A stretch of DNA of 64,000 bases from Deltaproteobacteria bacterium (GCA_019309115.1 JAFDGW010000005.1:1-64000), one strand, 5' to 3'; positions 26,511 to 35,188 are shown, counted from the stretch's first letter. The notes: generated from the sequence alone by a model not told the origin. Made by a program: numbers and translations.

Positions 26511-28301
26511 TTAACATTCTACCGCATCAGCAGCAGTTACGTTCGAAAGAAGCCCTTTCCCGTTAATGCCACTCATTTCAGCCAGTTTTGCTGTGGTGCT
26601 GTTAAGCATTTCCACTGCGGTTTTTATGTCCGATGCAAAAGCTGCAACTTCTTCGGCCAGTGACGCGGTTTGGGTCACAACCTGATTTATTTCCGAAAAG
26701 GCTGTATTTAGCTGGTCTATCCCCGTTCGTTGCTCTTTCGCCCCTTGTACGATCTCATTCATCAACCCAGCCATATGTTTGGTGCTGTTAAAAAGCCGTT
26801 CAAAGAAGGTAATGCAGTTTCTTACAACGCTACCCCCAGCTTCGACCTTCGACGAAGCAAGCTGGATGAGACGAGCAGTATCTTTCGCCGCTTCCGCAGT
26901 CCTTAAAGCCAGAGCCCGAACCTCATCGGCCACTACCGCAAAGCCTGTCCCAGCATCGCCTGCTCGAGCTGCCTCCACTGCTGCATTCAGCGCCAGCAGA
27001 TTGGTTTGAAAGGCAATTTCATCGATTTTCTTTACAATAACCGAACTTTCTTCATTGGCCTTACGGATTTCCTCCATCGCCGAAACCACATCTTCTAGGG
27101 ATTCACGAACCTGAATAACCGTATCCTCTGTCTCACGAGCAAGCCGACCCATTTTCTGTCCTTTATCCTCGTTTGCTCTAGCCATTGCTGCAATTTCTTC
27201 CAGAGATGCAAAACTCTCTTCCACTGAGGATGCCTGTTGCGATGCACCCTGCGCAAGCTCCCTGCTTCCTCGATCCAGACCAATCACCTTTTCCGTTATA
27301 TCCGAAACGCTCTGACTCGCATCGTCAACGGCCATTGTAATAGGCCGAATTATTGATCGTGACATGAGAATCCCAAGGATTATACCCACAAACAGGGTAA
27401 CCGTAGCCACGATAATAAACAGCTTTATCAAAAAAGCTATATTCCCCGCTACACGGGCTCGTAACTTCTGCAACAAACCATCCAGGCCACCAAGAACAGC
27501 TCTGGATCCAGAAACCATTTTTTCCTCGCCCAAAAGTTTTTTCTCCAAAGCACTTTTGTACTCCTTACCGGCCTTTTCATAGGCATGAATAAGGCTCTCC
27601 ACCTTTCCGGCCATCTGTCCCAAATTCGCTACACTAATGTCCTCAGTAAGCCCTTTGAACTTATCAAGGGCTGTTTTCACCGTTTTTAATTGAGCCTCAT
27701 AGCTCTCAAAAGCCTCAAGGGTACCCACATGAACTGCGTACATCGCTTTAACTCTGAGGATAAGAAACTCTCTTAAAAGGGAGTGAAAAGCCTTAGTGTA
27801 CTTGCTCGAGAGCTGAAGAGACTCCAACTCCTTCTCTATATCTTGGAACTCTTTTGTCATCTCCCACGCCAGCTTGCTCCAGCGGTTAAAAGCCTCCAGA
27901 CGAGGCTTATAGGATCCAACATAGTCAACCACAAAGGCTTTCTTGTAAGCATCCAGACTTTTAAAGACGGATTTAACATCGTCACTGTAACGAGCCTTTA
28001 CATAAGGATGCTTTGCGAGATTATCCAGAGTCTCCTGTAACTTATCATAATCTCTCTGCCACTTCTCAACGGAATTGAGCTTATCACCCTTGACCTTTTT
28101 AAATCCTCTCAATGCAAAGTTTTTCTCCTGCCTTCTCAATTGAAGAACCAAAACCACGGCATCATTGGCAATCTCATCCAGCGGTGCAAGATTCCTGATC
28201 TCCATAAGGCCATAGCAGGCAATGGCGGAAAGAACACCTATTAAAAGAAGAAAAAAAGCAACAAGGAACCCTATCTTCTTGCTGATCTTTCCGGCTCTCA
28301 T
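26511..28301 (-). CDS. Methyl-accepting chemotaxis-type receptor
   Basis: The 596-residue receptor has membrane segments near 9-31 and 290-315, a long helical periplasmic domain of four-helix or HBM type, a HAMP-like linker and the MCP signalling hairpin ([20 protein letters not shown]). No C-terminal CheR-binding pentapeptide is seen. There is no CheA, CheW or flagellar gene in the window, so it may feed a chemosensory array elsewhere or a non-motility output. The ATG at 28301 (AGGAGG upstream) is required because the sigma-54 promoter at 28360-28375 starts the transcript near 28349, after the earlier ATG at 28364. It heads the operon with a receiver and a Usp. Confidence 0.92.
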   Translation of the reverse strand: MRAGKISKKIGFLVAFFLLLIGVLSAIACYGLMEIRNLAPLDEIANDAVVLVLQLRRQEKNFALRGFKKVKGDKLNSVEKWQRDYDKLQETLDNLAKHPYVKARYSDDVKSVFKSLDAYKKAFVVDYVGSYKPRLEAFNRWSKLAWEMTKEFQDIEKELESLQLSSKYTKAFHSLLREFLILRVKAMYAVHVGTLEAFESYEAQLKTVKTALDKFKGLTEDISVANLGQMAGKVESLIHAYEKAGKEYKSALEKKLLGEEKMVSGSRAVLGGLDGLLQKLRARVAGNIAFLIKLFIIVATVTLFVGIILGILMSRSIIRPITMAVDDASQSVSDITEKVIGLDRGSRELAQGASQQASSVEESFASLEEIAAMARANEDKGQKMGRLARETEDTVIQVRESLEDVVSAMEEIRKANEESSVIVKKIDEIAFQTNLLALNAAVEAARAGDAGTGFAVVADEVRALALRTAEAAKDTARLIQLASSKVEAGGSVVRNCITFFERLFNSTKHMAGLMNEIVQGAKEQRTGIDQLNTAFSEINQVVTQTASLAEEVAAFASDIKTAVEMLNSTTAKLAEMSGINGKGLLSNVTAADAVEC

Positions 28302-28359
28302 AATTCCTCCTCCAATCTCCCCTTCCCGAATTTGTAATGATTGATTTTCCCCATAGGAA

Positions 28360-28375
28360 GGCAAATTCTGTGCCC
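28360..28375 (-). promoter_or_regulatory. Sigma-54 promoter for the chemoreceptor operon
   Basis: On the minus strand it reads GGGCACAGAATTTGCC, with GG and GC exactly ten bases apart. It is almost identical in its boxes to the site at 41948 (GGGCACA-N4-TTGCC). It lies 59 bases before the chemoreceptor ATG. Confidence 0.75.
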
Positions 28376-28443
28376 AGAGTAGGCTTTTCGGTGATTCTCA
28401 TATTCAGGAGGGAAGAATGGAGTGCCACGAGGTGTCGGATTGG

Positions 28444-28470
28444 TTTACAGTATGTCTGTTTTGTTTACAG
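28444..28470. promoter_or_regulatory. TTTACAG direct repeats, candidate activator site
   Basis: TTTACAG occurs at 28444-28450 and 28464-28470, exactly 20 bases apart (two helical turns), about 70-95 bases upstream of the sigma-54 promoter for the chemoreceptor. The same half-site forms the inverted repeat at 16033-16050, and flanking bases (GTGTCGG or GTGTTGG on one side) are also alike. Confidence 0.5.
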
Positions 28471-28496
28471 TGTCATCGAGCAGAAGACAGATTAGG

Positions 28497-28576
28497 GGCG
28501 CGGCAGGGAGGGCTCCATGAAAATCTTGCCGCGCCTTAGAGGGAGTGCGCTTATTCGGGAAGGGGGGGAACCCGAA
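28497..28576. terminator. Stem-loops downstream of the DASS/receiver operon
   Basis: A 6-base stem (TTCGGG 28554-28559 with CCCGAA 28571-28576) lies seven bases after the receiver stop, followed by a 9-base perfect stem (GGCGCGGCA 28497-28505 with TGCCGCGCC 28527-28535) with a 21-base loop. Neither has a T-run, so they may stabilise the transcript end or terminate with Rho rather than act alone. Confidence 0.4.
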
Positions 28577-28582
28577 GAAGCA

Positions 28583-29014
28583 TCACTCCACAAAGGATAG
28601 CGCATTTCGTATGGCTGCTTCCCTGATCTTCTCCTCGTGAGAGCGCTTCTTTTCCGTAGCTTCTTTGACCTTTTTGAGGAGTTCGTCTATATCACAGGGC
28701 TTCATGAGATAATCGAATGCTCCTTTTTTCATGCCCTCAACGGCATTTTCCACCGTGGCATGGCCGGTAAGCATGATAACCTCTATGAGAGGAAAACGAG
28801 CTTTGATTTCTCTCAGGGTTTCTATGCCGTCCATTCCTGGCATTTTTACATCCAGTATAACCACATCAACATCTCGATGATTATCCAGTTTCTCAAGGGC
28901 TTCTTCACCGCTGAGAGCACTTATAATCTTGAGATCACGTTTTGACAGTCGCTTTGTCATGGCCTCTACAAAGGCTTCCTCATCGTCAACCAGCATAACA
29001 TAAGGCTCTTGCAT
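28583..29014 (-). CDS. Stand-alone response regulator receiver with helical tail
   Basis: The 143-residue receiver has all active-site residues (VDDE; Asp in VVILDVKMPGMDG; Thr in MLTGHA; Lys in LMKPCD) and a charged tail of about 25 residues (KKRSHEEKIREAAIRNAL). It lies after the DASS symporter gene, with a strong hairpin between them (29054-29080), and AAGGAG precedes its ATG. It is very like the receivers at 12954 and 30782, which also lie beside transporters. I infer direct control of the symporter or a shared phosphorelay; this is untested. Confidence 0.9.
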   Translation of the reverse strand: MQEPYVMLVDDEEAFVEAMTKRLSKRDLKIISALSGEEALEKLDNHRDVDVVILDVKMPGMDGIETLREIKARFPLIEVIMLTGHATVENAVEGMKKGAFDYLMKPCDIDELLKKVKEATEKKRSHEEKIREAAIRNALSFVE

Positions 29015-29053
29015 AGTTCGCTCCTTCTAGAAAGAAACTTTTTAGACATTACT

Positions 29054-29080
29054 GGGGCCCCCGACTAACCCGGGGACCCC
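29054..29080 (-). other. Intercistronic hairpin in the DASS operon
   Basis: Bases 54-63 pair with 71-80 (of 29000): GGGG with CCCC, one mismatch, then CCCC with GGGG and a closing G-C pair around a 7-base loop. It lies between the symporter stop and the receiver ATG without a T-run. It may set different transcript levels for the two genes. Confidence 0.4.
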
Positions 29081-29091
29081 CTCAGCGGAGT

Positions 29092-30702
29092 TTACCTTGC
29101 ACCACCTGACGTAAGCACATTCCGTGCCGTTTCAAGCAACCCTTCGGGAAAGCCGACAAGGGGGAAAAGCACCATAAAACCCAGTACCCACACCAGCACC
29201 AGAGACAGAATCCAGGCCACAAACCCGTATTTAACAAAATCCACAGGCTCGATGGCGTTTTTCCCGGTATCGGGATAGGTCCCCAGTGCATAGACTATAG
29301 CGTTATTGGGAGTGCCCACAATCAGGAAGTGGGCAAAGGATGTAGCAAAGGCCGTGGCAAGGCCCGATGCCCAAGGCTCTGCCGGGTGACCGGACATGAT
29401 GCTCATGGGCACCACGATAGGCCCGAGCAGTGCAGTCACTCCGGCATCGGACATGAAGTTGGTCATGACTCCCGAGAACGCCGAAAGCCCGATCCAGAGC
29501 CCCAGTCCCTGACCTATTCCAACGGACTTGAGAGCATCTAGGAAGGTGCTGGCAAGCCACATAGCCGCTCCACTCTTCTTAAGAAGCTCACCGAGAGTGA
29601 GAGCTCCGCAGTACATGAACCAGGCATCCCACGATATGCCGTGCAGAATCTTCTGCCATGGTGTAATGCGAAAGATAACGGGGATGAGCAACGCCAGAAG
29701 GGATGGGCCGCCGAGGCCGAGGCCATGTCCTCCGAAGATCCAGAGCAGCAGAATCAAAAGGAGCATGCCAAGGGTGACCCATTCTTCATATTTCATTTTT
29801 CCCATCTGCTTGGTTTCTTCCTTAAGAGCCGCAAGACCAGGAGTAAGGTCCTTTGTTTTGATATTGCGTCCGAATATAACGAGCATGTAAACGGCAACCA
29901 TCAAACCAAGTACGGGGGCCAGAGGAAAGCCATATTTCATCCAGGTAAAGAAGTCCATGGGAACCTTGTAACCTTCCCAGAAACCCATCATGAGAACGTT
30001 TCGGCCGCCTGCTGCGGGAGATCCCACACCACCGACGTTGAGAGAAAAACAGAGGGCAAAGAGGAGAAATTTCGCCAGGGCAGGATCATGTTCAACTTGC
30101 CCCGAAGGGCTTTTTGCAAGGACAGATCCATAATAGACTGCCATTATCACTGGCGTCATGAAGGCGCACATGGCATGGGCCGAAATAAAGGAGCCTATGA
30201 TGGACATGCTTATGCAAAGGACAAAGACCGGAACCAGGAATCCCCGGGTCCAGCCAAGAATCCAGGTTGCAAGGCGCTTGTGAAGACCAACCTCCACCAC
30301 AACAACCCCCATGGCAAGAACTCCAAGCAGGAACATGGGAGCATCACCGGCAAAGCTCTTTCCGACTTCCTTTTTGGGTAGAAGCCCCAGAAAGTAAGCC
30401 AGGATGGGCATCAGAATCCCCGTTAGACCTATGGGAAGAGCCTCGGTGGCAAAGAAGATGACGGCCATGGGAATTATTCCAAGAACAATCATGGTCTTTC
30501 GGGCTGCTTCGTTTACATCATGGGCCAAATGCCACTTTATCATTTGATCGGCAAATCCCTGGTCGGAGATGATTTTCACCAGGCTTTCGGGTGGCGGTAT
30601 AAGGAAACCCACAATAACGAACACTGCCGCACCGATACAAAGCCAAAGGGTTTTGTTTGCCAAAATTCCCTTTTTTGTGGGAGCGTGTACTTCGTGAGCC
30701 AT
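29092..30702 (-). CDS. DASS/SLC13-type sodium:anion symporter (probable sulfate or dicarboxylate)
   Basis: The 536-residue membrane protein has about twelve hydrophobic segments. It shows the features of the divalent-anion:sodium symporter family, such as ASNV-like loops replaced here by SPAAGGRNV in the middle and VGTPNNAIVYA near the end, each a Ser/Thr-Pro/Asn hairpin that binds substrate carboxylate or sulfate in relatives. In a sulfate reducer, sodium-coupled sulfate import is plausible, but C4-dicarboxylates cannot be excluded. The start at 30702 follows a GGGGG stretch; an upstream ATG at 30777 would add an atypical N-terminus. It lies between two receivers and downstream of a CBS protein. 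Confidence 0.88.
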   Translation of the reverse strand: MAHEVHAPTKKGILANKTLWLCIGAAVFVIVGFLIPPPESLVKIISDQGFADQMIKWHLAHDVNEAARKTMIVLGIIPMAVIFFATEALPIGLTGILMPILAYFLGLLPKKEVGKSFAGDAPMFLLGVLAMGVVVVEVGLHKRLATWILGWTRGFLVPVFVLCISMSIIGSFISAHAMCAFMTPVIMAVYYGSVLAKSPSGQVEHDPALAKFLLFALCFSLNVGGVGSPAAGGRNVLMMGFWEGYKVPMDFFTWMKYGFPLAPVLGLMVAVYMLVIFGRNIKTKDLTPGLAALKEETKQMGKMKYEEWVTLGMLLLILLLWIFGGHGLGLGGPSLLALLIPVIFRITPWQKILHGISWDAWFMYCGALTLGELLKKSGAAMWLASTFLDALKSVGIGQGLGLWIGLSAFSGVMTNFMSDAGVTALLGPIVVPMSIMSGHPAEPWASGLATAFATSFAHFLIVGTPNNAIVYALGTYPDTGKNAIEPVDFVKYGFVAWILSLVLVWVLGFMVLFPLVGFPEGLLETARNVLTSGGAR

Positions 30703-30781
30703 GACGTAAATCCCCCTTTCGCATGATAGATTCACACGATCATCTTCAAAAATTGCGTTATAAACTTCTAATACCAATTAG

Positions 30782-31234
30782 TTATGGATCTTCTTTGTCT
30801 TCCAGGACAGCTCTGGGCGATTCAAAATATCGCATCATCTTGGCCTTTCTTATTCGGTCTTCCTGCTCTGCCTTTCTAGAATAAGCGGCCTGCACCTTTG
30901 TCACCAGATCGTCAATCTCCGTCGGTTTTAAAAGGTAGTCATAGGCCCCAAGTTTCATTCCTTCAATGGCAGTTTCAACAGTGGCATGACCGGTAAGCAT
31001 TATTACTTCGGTAAGGGGTTTGAGATTTTTGATTTCTCTTAGAGTCTGAACCCCATCCATCCCCGGCATGGCCACATCCAAAATGACCACATCGTAGTTG
31101 TACTCTTTGACCATGCCCACCGCCTCCTCACCACTGTAAGCCTTTGACACATCAAAGTCTCGAAACTCAAGACGCTCGGCCAGAGAATCGGTAAAATCCT
31201 TTTCGTCATCCACAATTAAAAGACGTATCTTCAT
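30782..31234 (-). CDS. Stand-alone response regulator receiver with helical tail
   Basis: The 150-residue protein is a receiver (VDDE; Asp in VVILDVAMPGMDG; Thr in MLTGHA; Lys in LLKPTE) with a charged tail of about 35 residues. It precedes the symporter gene by about 80 bases and follows the CBS gene by 28 bases. Its closest relatives in the window are at 28583 and 12954. It has no DNA-binding domain. Confidence 0.9.
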   Translation of the reverse strand: MKIRLLIVDDEKDFTDSLAERLEFRDFDVSKAYSGEEAVGMVKEYNYDVVILDVAMPGMDGVQTLREIKNLKPLTEVIMLTGHATVETAIEGMKLGAYDYLLKPTEIDDLVTKVQAAYSRKAEQEDRIRKAKMMRYFESPRAVLEDKEDP

Positions 31235-31262
31235 TTACCTCCCCCCTCTGACGAAAATTTTT

Positions 31263-31850
31263 CTATATCGGACACGCTTCAATCGCCGAAGCAATTACCT
31301 CAAACACATCAACCAGCCTTAAAATCCCTACAATTTCACCACTTCTGTCCAAGACCAGCAAAGACTGATGCTGCCCCATAACAAGCTTGTGAACAGCTCT
31401 GTCCAGGGTGTCCTCATCACGGACGTATTCCCCTTCCTGAGGTGTGTACATAAAGTCACGCACCCTCCTTTCAGCCGCCTTTTGACAGAGATCCTTAAGG
31501 CCTGAGGAAAAGAGGCCGTACCTTTCAATCAAATCTTCAAGGAACTCGGCACTGAAACCGCTTGCTGCAAGCCTGCCCAAAGATGGCGATGTCATTATAC
31601 GAGCATACTGAGGTTCCAAAGCCCTGAGAACATCGAGCTGACTGATCTTGCCCACAACCCGGCCCTGAGAGTCAAGGACAAGGACAGCCCGATGGGGATA
31701 ACGAACTTCCCTCGAAGCTTTTGCTTGCTCAAGATACTTCTTCTGAACTTCCCTGAGCACCCGCACTGCTTCGTAGAGCGTAGCATTTTCGCTAACTGTG
31801 GTATATTCACCAAGCGGTATCATAAGATCCTTAACTTTTAGCCGCTTCAT
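31263..31850 (-). CDS. CBS-domain pair protein
   Basis: The 195-residue protein has two CBS motifs, about 5-90 (VLVLDSQGRVVGKISQLDVLRAL) and 128-190 (LLVLDRSGEIVGILRLVDVFEVI), separated by a 35-residue helical insert. CBS pairs bind adenine nucleotides and often gate transporters or enzymes by energy charge. It is the first gene of the symporter operon, just after the sigma-54 promoter at 31905, so it may report energy state to the symporter or receivers. That role is inferred. Confidence 0.9.
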   Translation of the reverse strand: MKRLKVKDLMIPLGEYTTVSENATLYEAVRVLREVQKKYLEQAKASREVRYPHRAVLVLDSQGRVVGKISQLDVLRALEPQYARIMTSPSLGRLAASGFSAEFLEDLIERYGLFSSGLKDLCQKAAERRVRDFMYTPQEGEYVRDEDTLDRAVHKLVMGQHQSLLVLDRSGEIVGILRLVDVFEVIASAIEACPI

Positions 31851-31904
31851 CTTTGTCTCCTGTTAACAATCAAGAGAAATCCGTCACAATCACACCTCGG
31901 AATA

Positions 31905-31920
31905 AGCAACAACCGTGCCT
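31905..31920 (-). promoter_or_regulatory. Sigma-54 promoter for the CBS/symporter operon
   Basis: On the minus strand it reads AGGCACGGTTGTTGCT, the best match to consensus in the window (GGCACG-N4-TTGCT, ten bases between GG and GC). Transcription would start near 31894, 44 bases before the CBS start codon. Confidence 0.8.
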
Positions 31921-31943
31921 GACCAAAAAGGCCAGTTATTTCA

Positions 31944-31998
31944 GCATAATGCCATAATATGGACATAATAGTAACAACTATGGAACATTATGAAACAA
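31944..31998. promoter_or_regulatory. CATAATG repeat cluster, candidate activator sites
   Basis: GCATAATG, CCATAATA and ACATAATA follow each other at 31944-31970, and GGAACATTATGAAACA at 31983-31998 holds the reverse complement of TTTCATAATGTT. The same 12-base core occurs at 36690-36701 upstream of the activator gene and the sigma-54 promoter at 36789. These sites are 25-80 bases upstream of the promoter at 31905. Confidence 0.55.
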
Positions 31999-32037
31999 AA
32001 TCCAATGTGGTGGGTTTAATTTTGAAACAATATGAAT

Positions 32038-32670
32038 CTATTCCTTGATCTCTCTTGTCCTGATGGCTACATCTTTCCCTATATCTGCCTCGGCCTCTAT
32101 TAGAGCCATTGTTTTTCGGAAGGATGCATCTTCAAGGAGTGCCCTCAAGGTGGGGTATTCAGACCTGGGGGAACCATTTGGGCAAAATATCACAGCAACC
32201 CCGGAGTCCTCACCAAAACATCTTATTTCTATGGGTTCAGTAGCATCTATGTCATCGGCAAGGCTCATTAGTACTGCGAAGTGCACCATATTCCATTTGA
32301 CCGCATAGGTTTTTATAATAATGGGATCGACCTGGGTCAAAAAACATTCTCTCTTCTTTTGTCTCAGAAAACGCTGGGAAAGAACAGCCATATCCTGAAG
32401 ACTCTGTCTCACGTCTAGGCTCTGAATCGGAAAGTCCGTACTGTGAGCGTAACGATTAAGGGCGCTGAGAATAGCCTGGCCTCTAGATATCTGCTCCTTG
32501 ATGAGTACGAACTTTGAGCTGAACTTCTCATAGGCTCCTTTAAACTGCAAAATGTCTTCTACAAGCCCGGCAGACTCCCCGATGATTGCCAGAACATTTC
32601 TCAACTCATGAGTTGCCCCTGCCGTCAGTTTGCCAATAAAGGCCGACTCTCGTACTTTCCAATCTTCCAT
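32038..32670 (-). CDS. Histidine-kinase-like protein with degenerate ATPase domain
   Basis: The 210-residue protein keeps a DHp-like H box (ATHELRNVLAIIGESAGL, His21) but the following part lacks the D-x-G-x-G and G-x-G-L-G boxes of HATPase; the N-box region reads VHFAVLMSLADDID. It has no membrane segment. It is probably not an active kinase, but could be a histidine phosphotransfer protein or a phosphatase for the receiver encoded just upstream (32693, gap 22 bases). The ATG at 32670 has GGAG eight bases upstream. The H-box extension resembles that of the nearby Cache kinases, so it may descend from one of them. Confidence 0.75.
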   Translation of the reverse strand: MEDWKVRESAFIGKLTAGATHELRNVLAIIGESAGLVEDILQFKGAYEKFSSKFVLIKEQISRGQAILSALNRYAHSTDFPIQSLDVRQSLQDMAVLSQRFLRQKKRECFLTQVDPIIIKTYAVKWNMVHFAVLMSLADDIDATEPIEIRCFGEDSGVAVIFCPNGSPRSEYPTLRALLEDASFRKTMALIEAEADIGKDVAIRTREIKE

Positions 32671-32692
32671 CTGTCTTCTCCGCTTTTTTCCT

Positions 32693-33067
32693 TCATGAAG
32701 TCTGGGTAGCCTCAAAAATCTTTTCCATAAGAGTATCAATATCGAGAGGCTTCATAAGGTAGTCAAAAGCCCCAAGCCTCATACCCTCAATACCATCCTT
32801 GGTATCTCCATGACCCGTAAGAAGTATCACCGGAAGATCCGGCTTGATGGACTTTATTTGCCTCAACACATCAAGACCACTCATACCTGGCATTCTTACA
32901 TCCAGAACCACAACATCCACATCGGATTGATCGAGTAAATCCATGGCTTCGATCCCGTCCAGTGCAACACGGGTCATCAATCCTCTAAGCTCAAGCCTTT
33001 CAGCCAAAGTCCTCACAAATTCTTCCTCGTCATCCACAAGCAATACTCGGCATTTCTTCTCCATCAT
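32693..33067 (-). CDS. Stand-alone response regulator receiver
   Basis: The 124-residue protein is a receiver with complete site residues (VDDE; Asp in VVVLDVRMPGMSG; Thr in LLTGHG; Lys in LMKPLD) and no output domain. It lies 12 bases after the Cache kinase gene and before the degenerate kinase gene, so a kinase-receiver-phosphotransfer relay is possible. Confidence 0.9.
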   Translation of the reverse strand: MMEKKCRVLLVDDEEEFVRTLAERLELRGLMTRVALDGIEAMDLLDQSDVDVVVLDVRMPGMSGLDVLRQIKSIKPDLPVILLTGHGDTKDGIEGMRLGAFDYLMKPLDIDTLMEKIFEATQTS

Positions 33068-33079
33068 CCACCCCCCAAA

Positions 33080-34804
33080 CTATTCTGCATGCGGTGCCTT
33101 TTTGGGCAGGTACACCGTGAAGGTTGTACCCTCACCTACATGACTCTGGACCTGAATGTCTCCCCCTAGTTTTTTAACTATTCCGTAGGTAATAGGGAGC
33201 CCAAGACCTGTCCCATAACTCTTTTTGGTGGTAAAAAAAGGTTCAAAGATATGCTTCATAGTTTCTTCGTCCATACCGTGACCGTTATCCTGTATACTTA
33301 CGGCAACCTTGTCTGCATCAACCTCCCAGGAGGTTATAGAAACAATTCCTCCATCGGGAACGGCCTCAAAGGCATTATTCAGGATGTTTAGGAAAACTTG
33401 CTGGAGCTGGCCACGGTCCGAAGCTATACGAGGCAGATTCTCCGCAAGCTGTAGCCTCACGTCGATATTCCTGTAGAGGGCTTCTTTCTCCAGGAAGGTC
33501 AGCACCTCACGGACCACTTCGTTTAGATCCAGAACCTCAATCTGCACATCCATACGCCGGGCAAAACCAAGCAAACGGTGTGTGATGTTGCGACACCGAT
33601 CCACCGACTTGAGAATATCCCGTGTTAGGGTTTCCAATCGATCCCGGTAAGGACTCTGAGGCATCTGCGGAAGAAGATCCAGTATGAGACCGGCCTTTTC
33701 GTTGATTATGGCCATGGGATTGTTGATTTCATGGGCAACTCCTGCAGCAAGACGCCCCAGAGAAGAAAGCTTGTGGTGATGTTGTAACTCCCTGAAGGCC
33801 GCTTCCCTTTTTTCATCAGCCTCTTTTATCCTGTTAACAAAGATCCCTGTAATCTTAATCACAACAAAAAGAACTATCAGGGTACCACCAACAAAGAGAA
33901 CAAGCATTTCACTTTTTAGAGTCGTCCAGGCTTTAAGAACCCTTACCTTCGGCTTCACCATTACAAGAATCAGATTGGGCTCACGAAGGAATGCGTAGCT
34001 CATAAAGAGCTCTCTTCCCTGGTCATCCCTTAATGACACCACGGAGGGCTGATAGGTGGGAGACGGAATGGGAAACGATAGTCTATCGAGGACGTTACCG
34101 TAGAACTTTGACGGAGTCTGGAGTATGCCTTCCCGGTTTATCAAAAAGGCATCACTTTCGGGGTCCAGGCTCATGGAAAGTATAACATCATTGAGCCGAT
34201 CGGTATCAATTGTTGCCCTCACTATCCAGCTTTTTCCGCCGGGCACGGAGCTTTCTACTGCAACGACCATGTGGGGAAATTTACGGTACCCCAAAAATAC
34301 ATCACTTACATAACTGCCCTTGACCCGGACCTCGTGAAACCATGGTTGTTCGGAATAATCCTTGCCGAGGAGCTGATAGGGACCCACATAGTTTATCTGT
34401 ATGCCTTTTTCATTGATGATTCCAAGGTCTACAAACCCCTGAAACTCTGTTTTCATTACCGAAAAAATCTGGCTCAACCTCTGAGGATCAGCCAGCTCCT
34501 CAAAGGAATATGCTTTTGAGACAAAGCTTACCGTTGCGACCCGCTCAGCAATAAAAAGCTCCAGGGAGTGCTTGGCCTTACCCACAAGGGATTGCATAGG
34601 AGATAGAATTTCCTTGTGTAGCGTCGCGCGATATTCCACATAATTTATGAAGGCCATCAAAAAAAGAGGGACAAAGGTCACCAGTATCATGGTGACAGCA
34701 AGATTTCTTCGAAGAATTACATACCTCGCCTCTCCGGCCTTTTCGGGACGGAATGTGAAAAAGTTCTGAAGCCTGGTCCAAAACTTATTCTTCAGAAAGC
34801 TCAT
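33080..34804 (-). CDS. Cache-domain sensor histidine kinase
   Basis: The 574-residue kinase has membrane segments near 34-55 and 300-322 around a Cache sensor (GFVDLGIINEKGIQINYVG; VRATIDTDRLNDVI), then HisKA with AHEINNPMAIINEKAG (His358) and HATPase (DNGHGMD, GTGLGLPITYG). The sensor shares its layout with those of 13769 and 20602. It overlaps the NifX-like gene upstream by 20 bases and precedes its likely receiver partner by 12 bases. Confidence 0.93.
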   Translation of the reverse strand: MSFLKNKFWTRLQNFFTFRPEKAGEARYVILRRNLAVTMILVTFVPLFLMAFINYVEYRATLHKEILSPMQSLVGKAKHSLELFIAERVATVSFVSKAYSFEELADPQRLSQIFSVMKTEFQGFVDLGIINEKGIQINYVGPYQLLGKDYSEQPWFHEVRVKGSYVSDVFLGYRKFPHMVVAVESSVPGGKSWIVRATIDTDRLNDVILSMSLDPESDAFLINREGILQTPSKFYGNVLDRLSFPIPSPTYQPSVVSLRDDQGRELFMSYAFLREPNLILVMVKPKVRVLKAWTTLKSEMLVLFVGGTLIVLFVVIKITGIFVNRIKEADEKREAAFRELQHHHKLSSLGRLAAGVAHEINNPMAIINEKAGLILDLLPQMPQSPYRDRLETLTRDILKSVDRCRNITHRLLGFARRMDVQIEVLDLNEVVREVLTFLEKEALYRNIDVRLQLAENLPRIASDRGQLQQVFLNILNNAFEAVPDGGIVSITSWEVDADKVAVSIQDNGHGMDEETMKHIFEPFFTTKKSYGTGLGLPITYGIVKKLGGDIQVQSHVGEGTTFTVYLPKKAPHAE

Positions 34805-35180
34805 CCGTGCTTTCTCCTGCCCTTTTGACGAGAATGTTTCCTGCCTTCAGGGTTCCTGATGCAATCCTTTTTTTTACCTCATCCAGTGATCCAACCACGA
34901 AATCAACAACGTTTATCTTCTTCCATGTAAGATAATCGTAATACTCCTGTTCGATACCTCCACACACTACGGTATTGACACCTTCGGAAACAATAAGCCT
35001 GCAAAGGTTTTCCGCCGAGGCTTGAGGAAGCACCACGGTCTTCTCATTGGTAAAACCCTCGCCTTCCCTGTAGGTTCCCAGCCAGGCTTCAGGGGCCATG
35101 TCAAAGCGGCTTGCAACCTCTTCACCTCTCAAGGCAACCAATATCTTCTGCCTCCCTCTTTCCTCCTTCATAATCACCAT
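34785..35180 (-). CDS. NifX/NifB-like dinitrogenase-cofactor domain protein
   Basis: The 131-residue protein matches the dinitrogenase iron-molybdenum cofactor biosynthesis fold (VALRGEEVASRFDMAPEAWL; VNTVVCGGIEQEYYDYLTWKKI). Members bind or carry metal clusters; many in anaerobes are not tied to nitrogen fixation, and no nif genes occur here. The start at 35180 lies just after the activator's stop; 35171 is an alternative with GGGGATGG upstream. Sitting between a PAS activator with four cysteines and a Cache kinase, it may take part in redox or metal sensing; that is inference. Confidence 0.75.
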   Translation of the reverse strand: MVIMKEERGRQKILVALRGEEVASRFDMAPEAWLGTYREGEGFTNEKTVVLPQASAENLCRLIVSEGVNTVVCGGIEQEYYDYLTWKKINVVDFVVGSLDEVKKRIASGTLKAGNILVKRAGESTDELSEE

Positions 35181-35188
35181 CCCCGGTC

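Noticed and set aside
29641-30381. 246-residue frame on the plus strand
   Set aside because: It is a long shadow of the symporter gene, rich in His, Lys and Gly; the minus-strand frame has clear membrane segments and family motifs.
29092-30777. Longer start for the DASS symporter at 30777
   Set aside because: The added 25 residues are polar and unlike the family; the ATG at 30702 fits the family start better.
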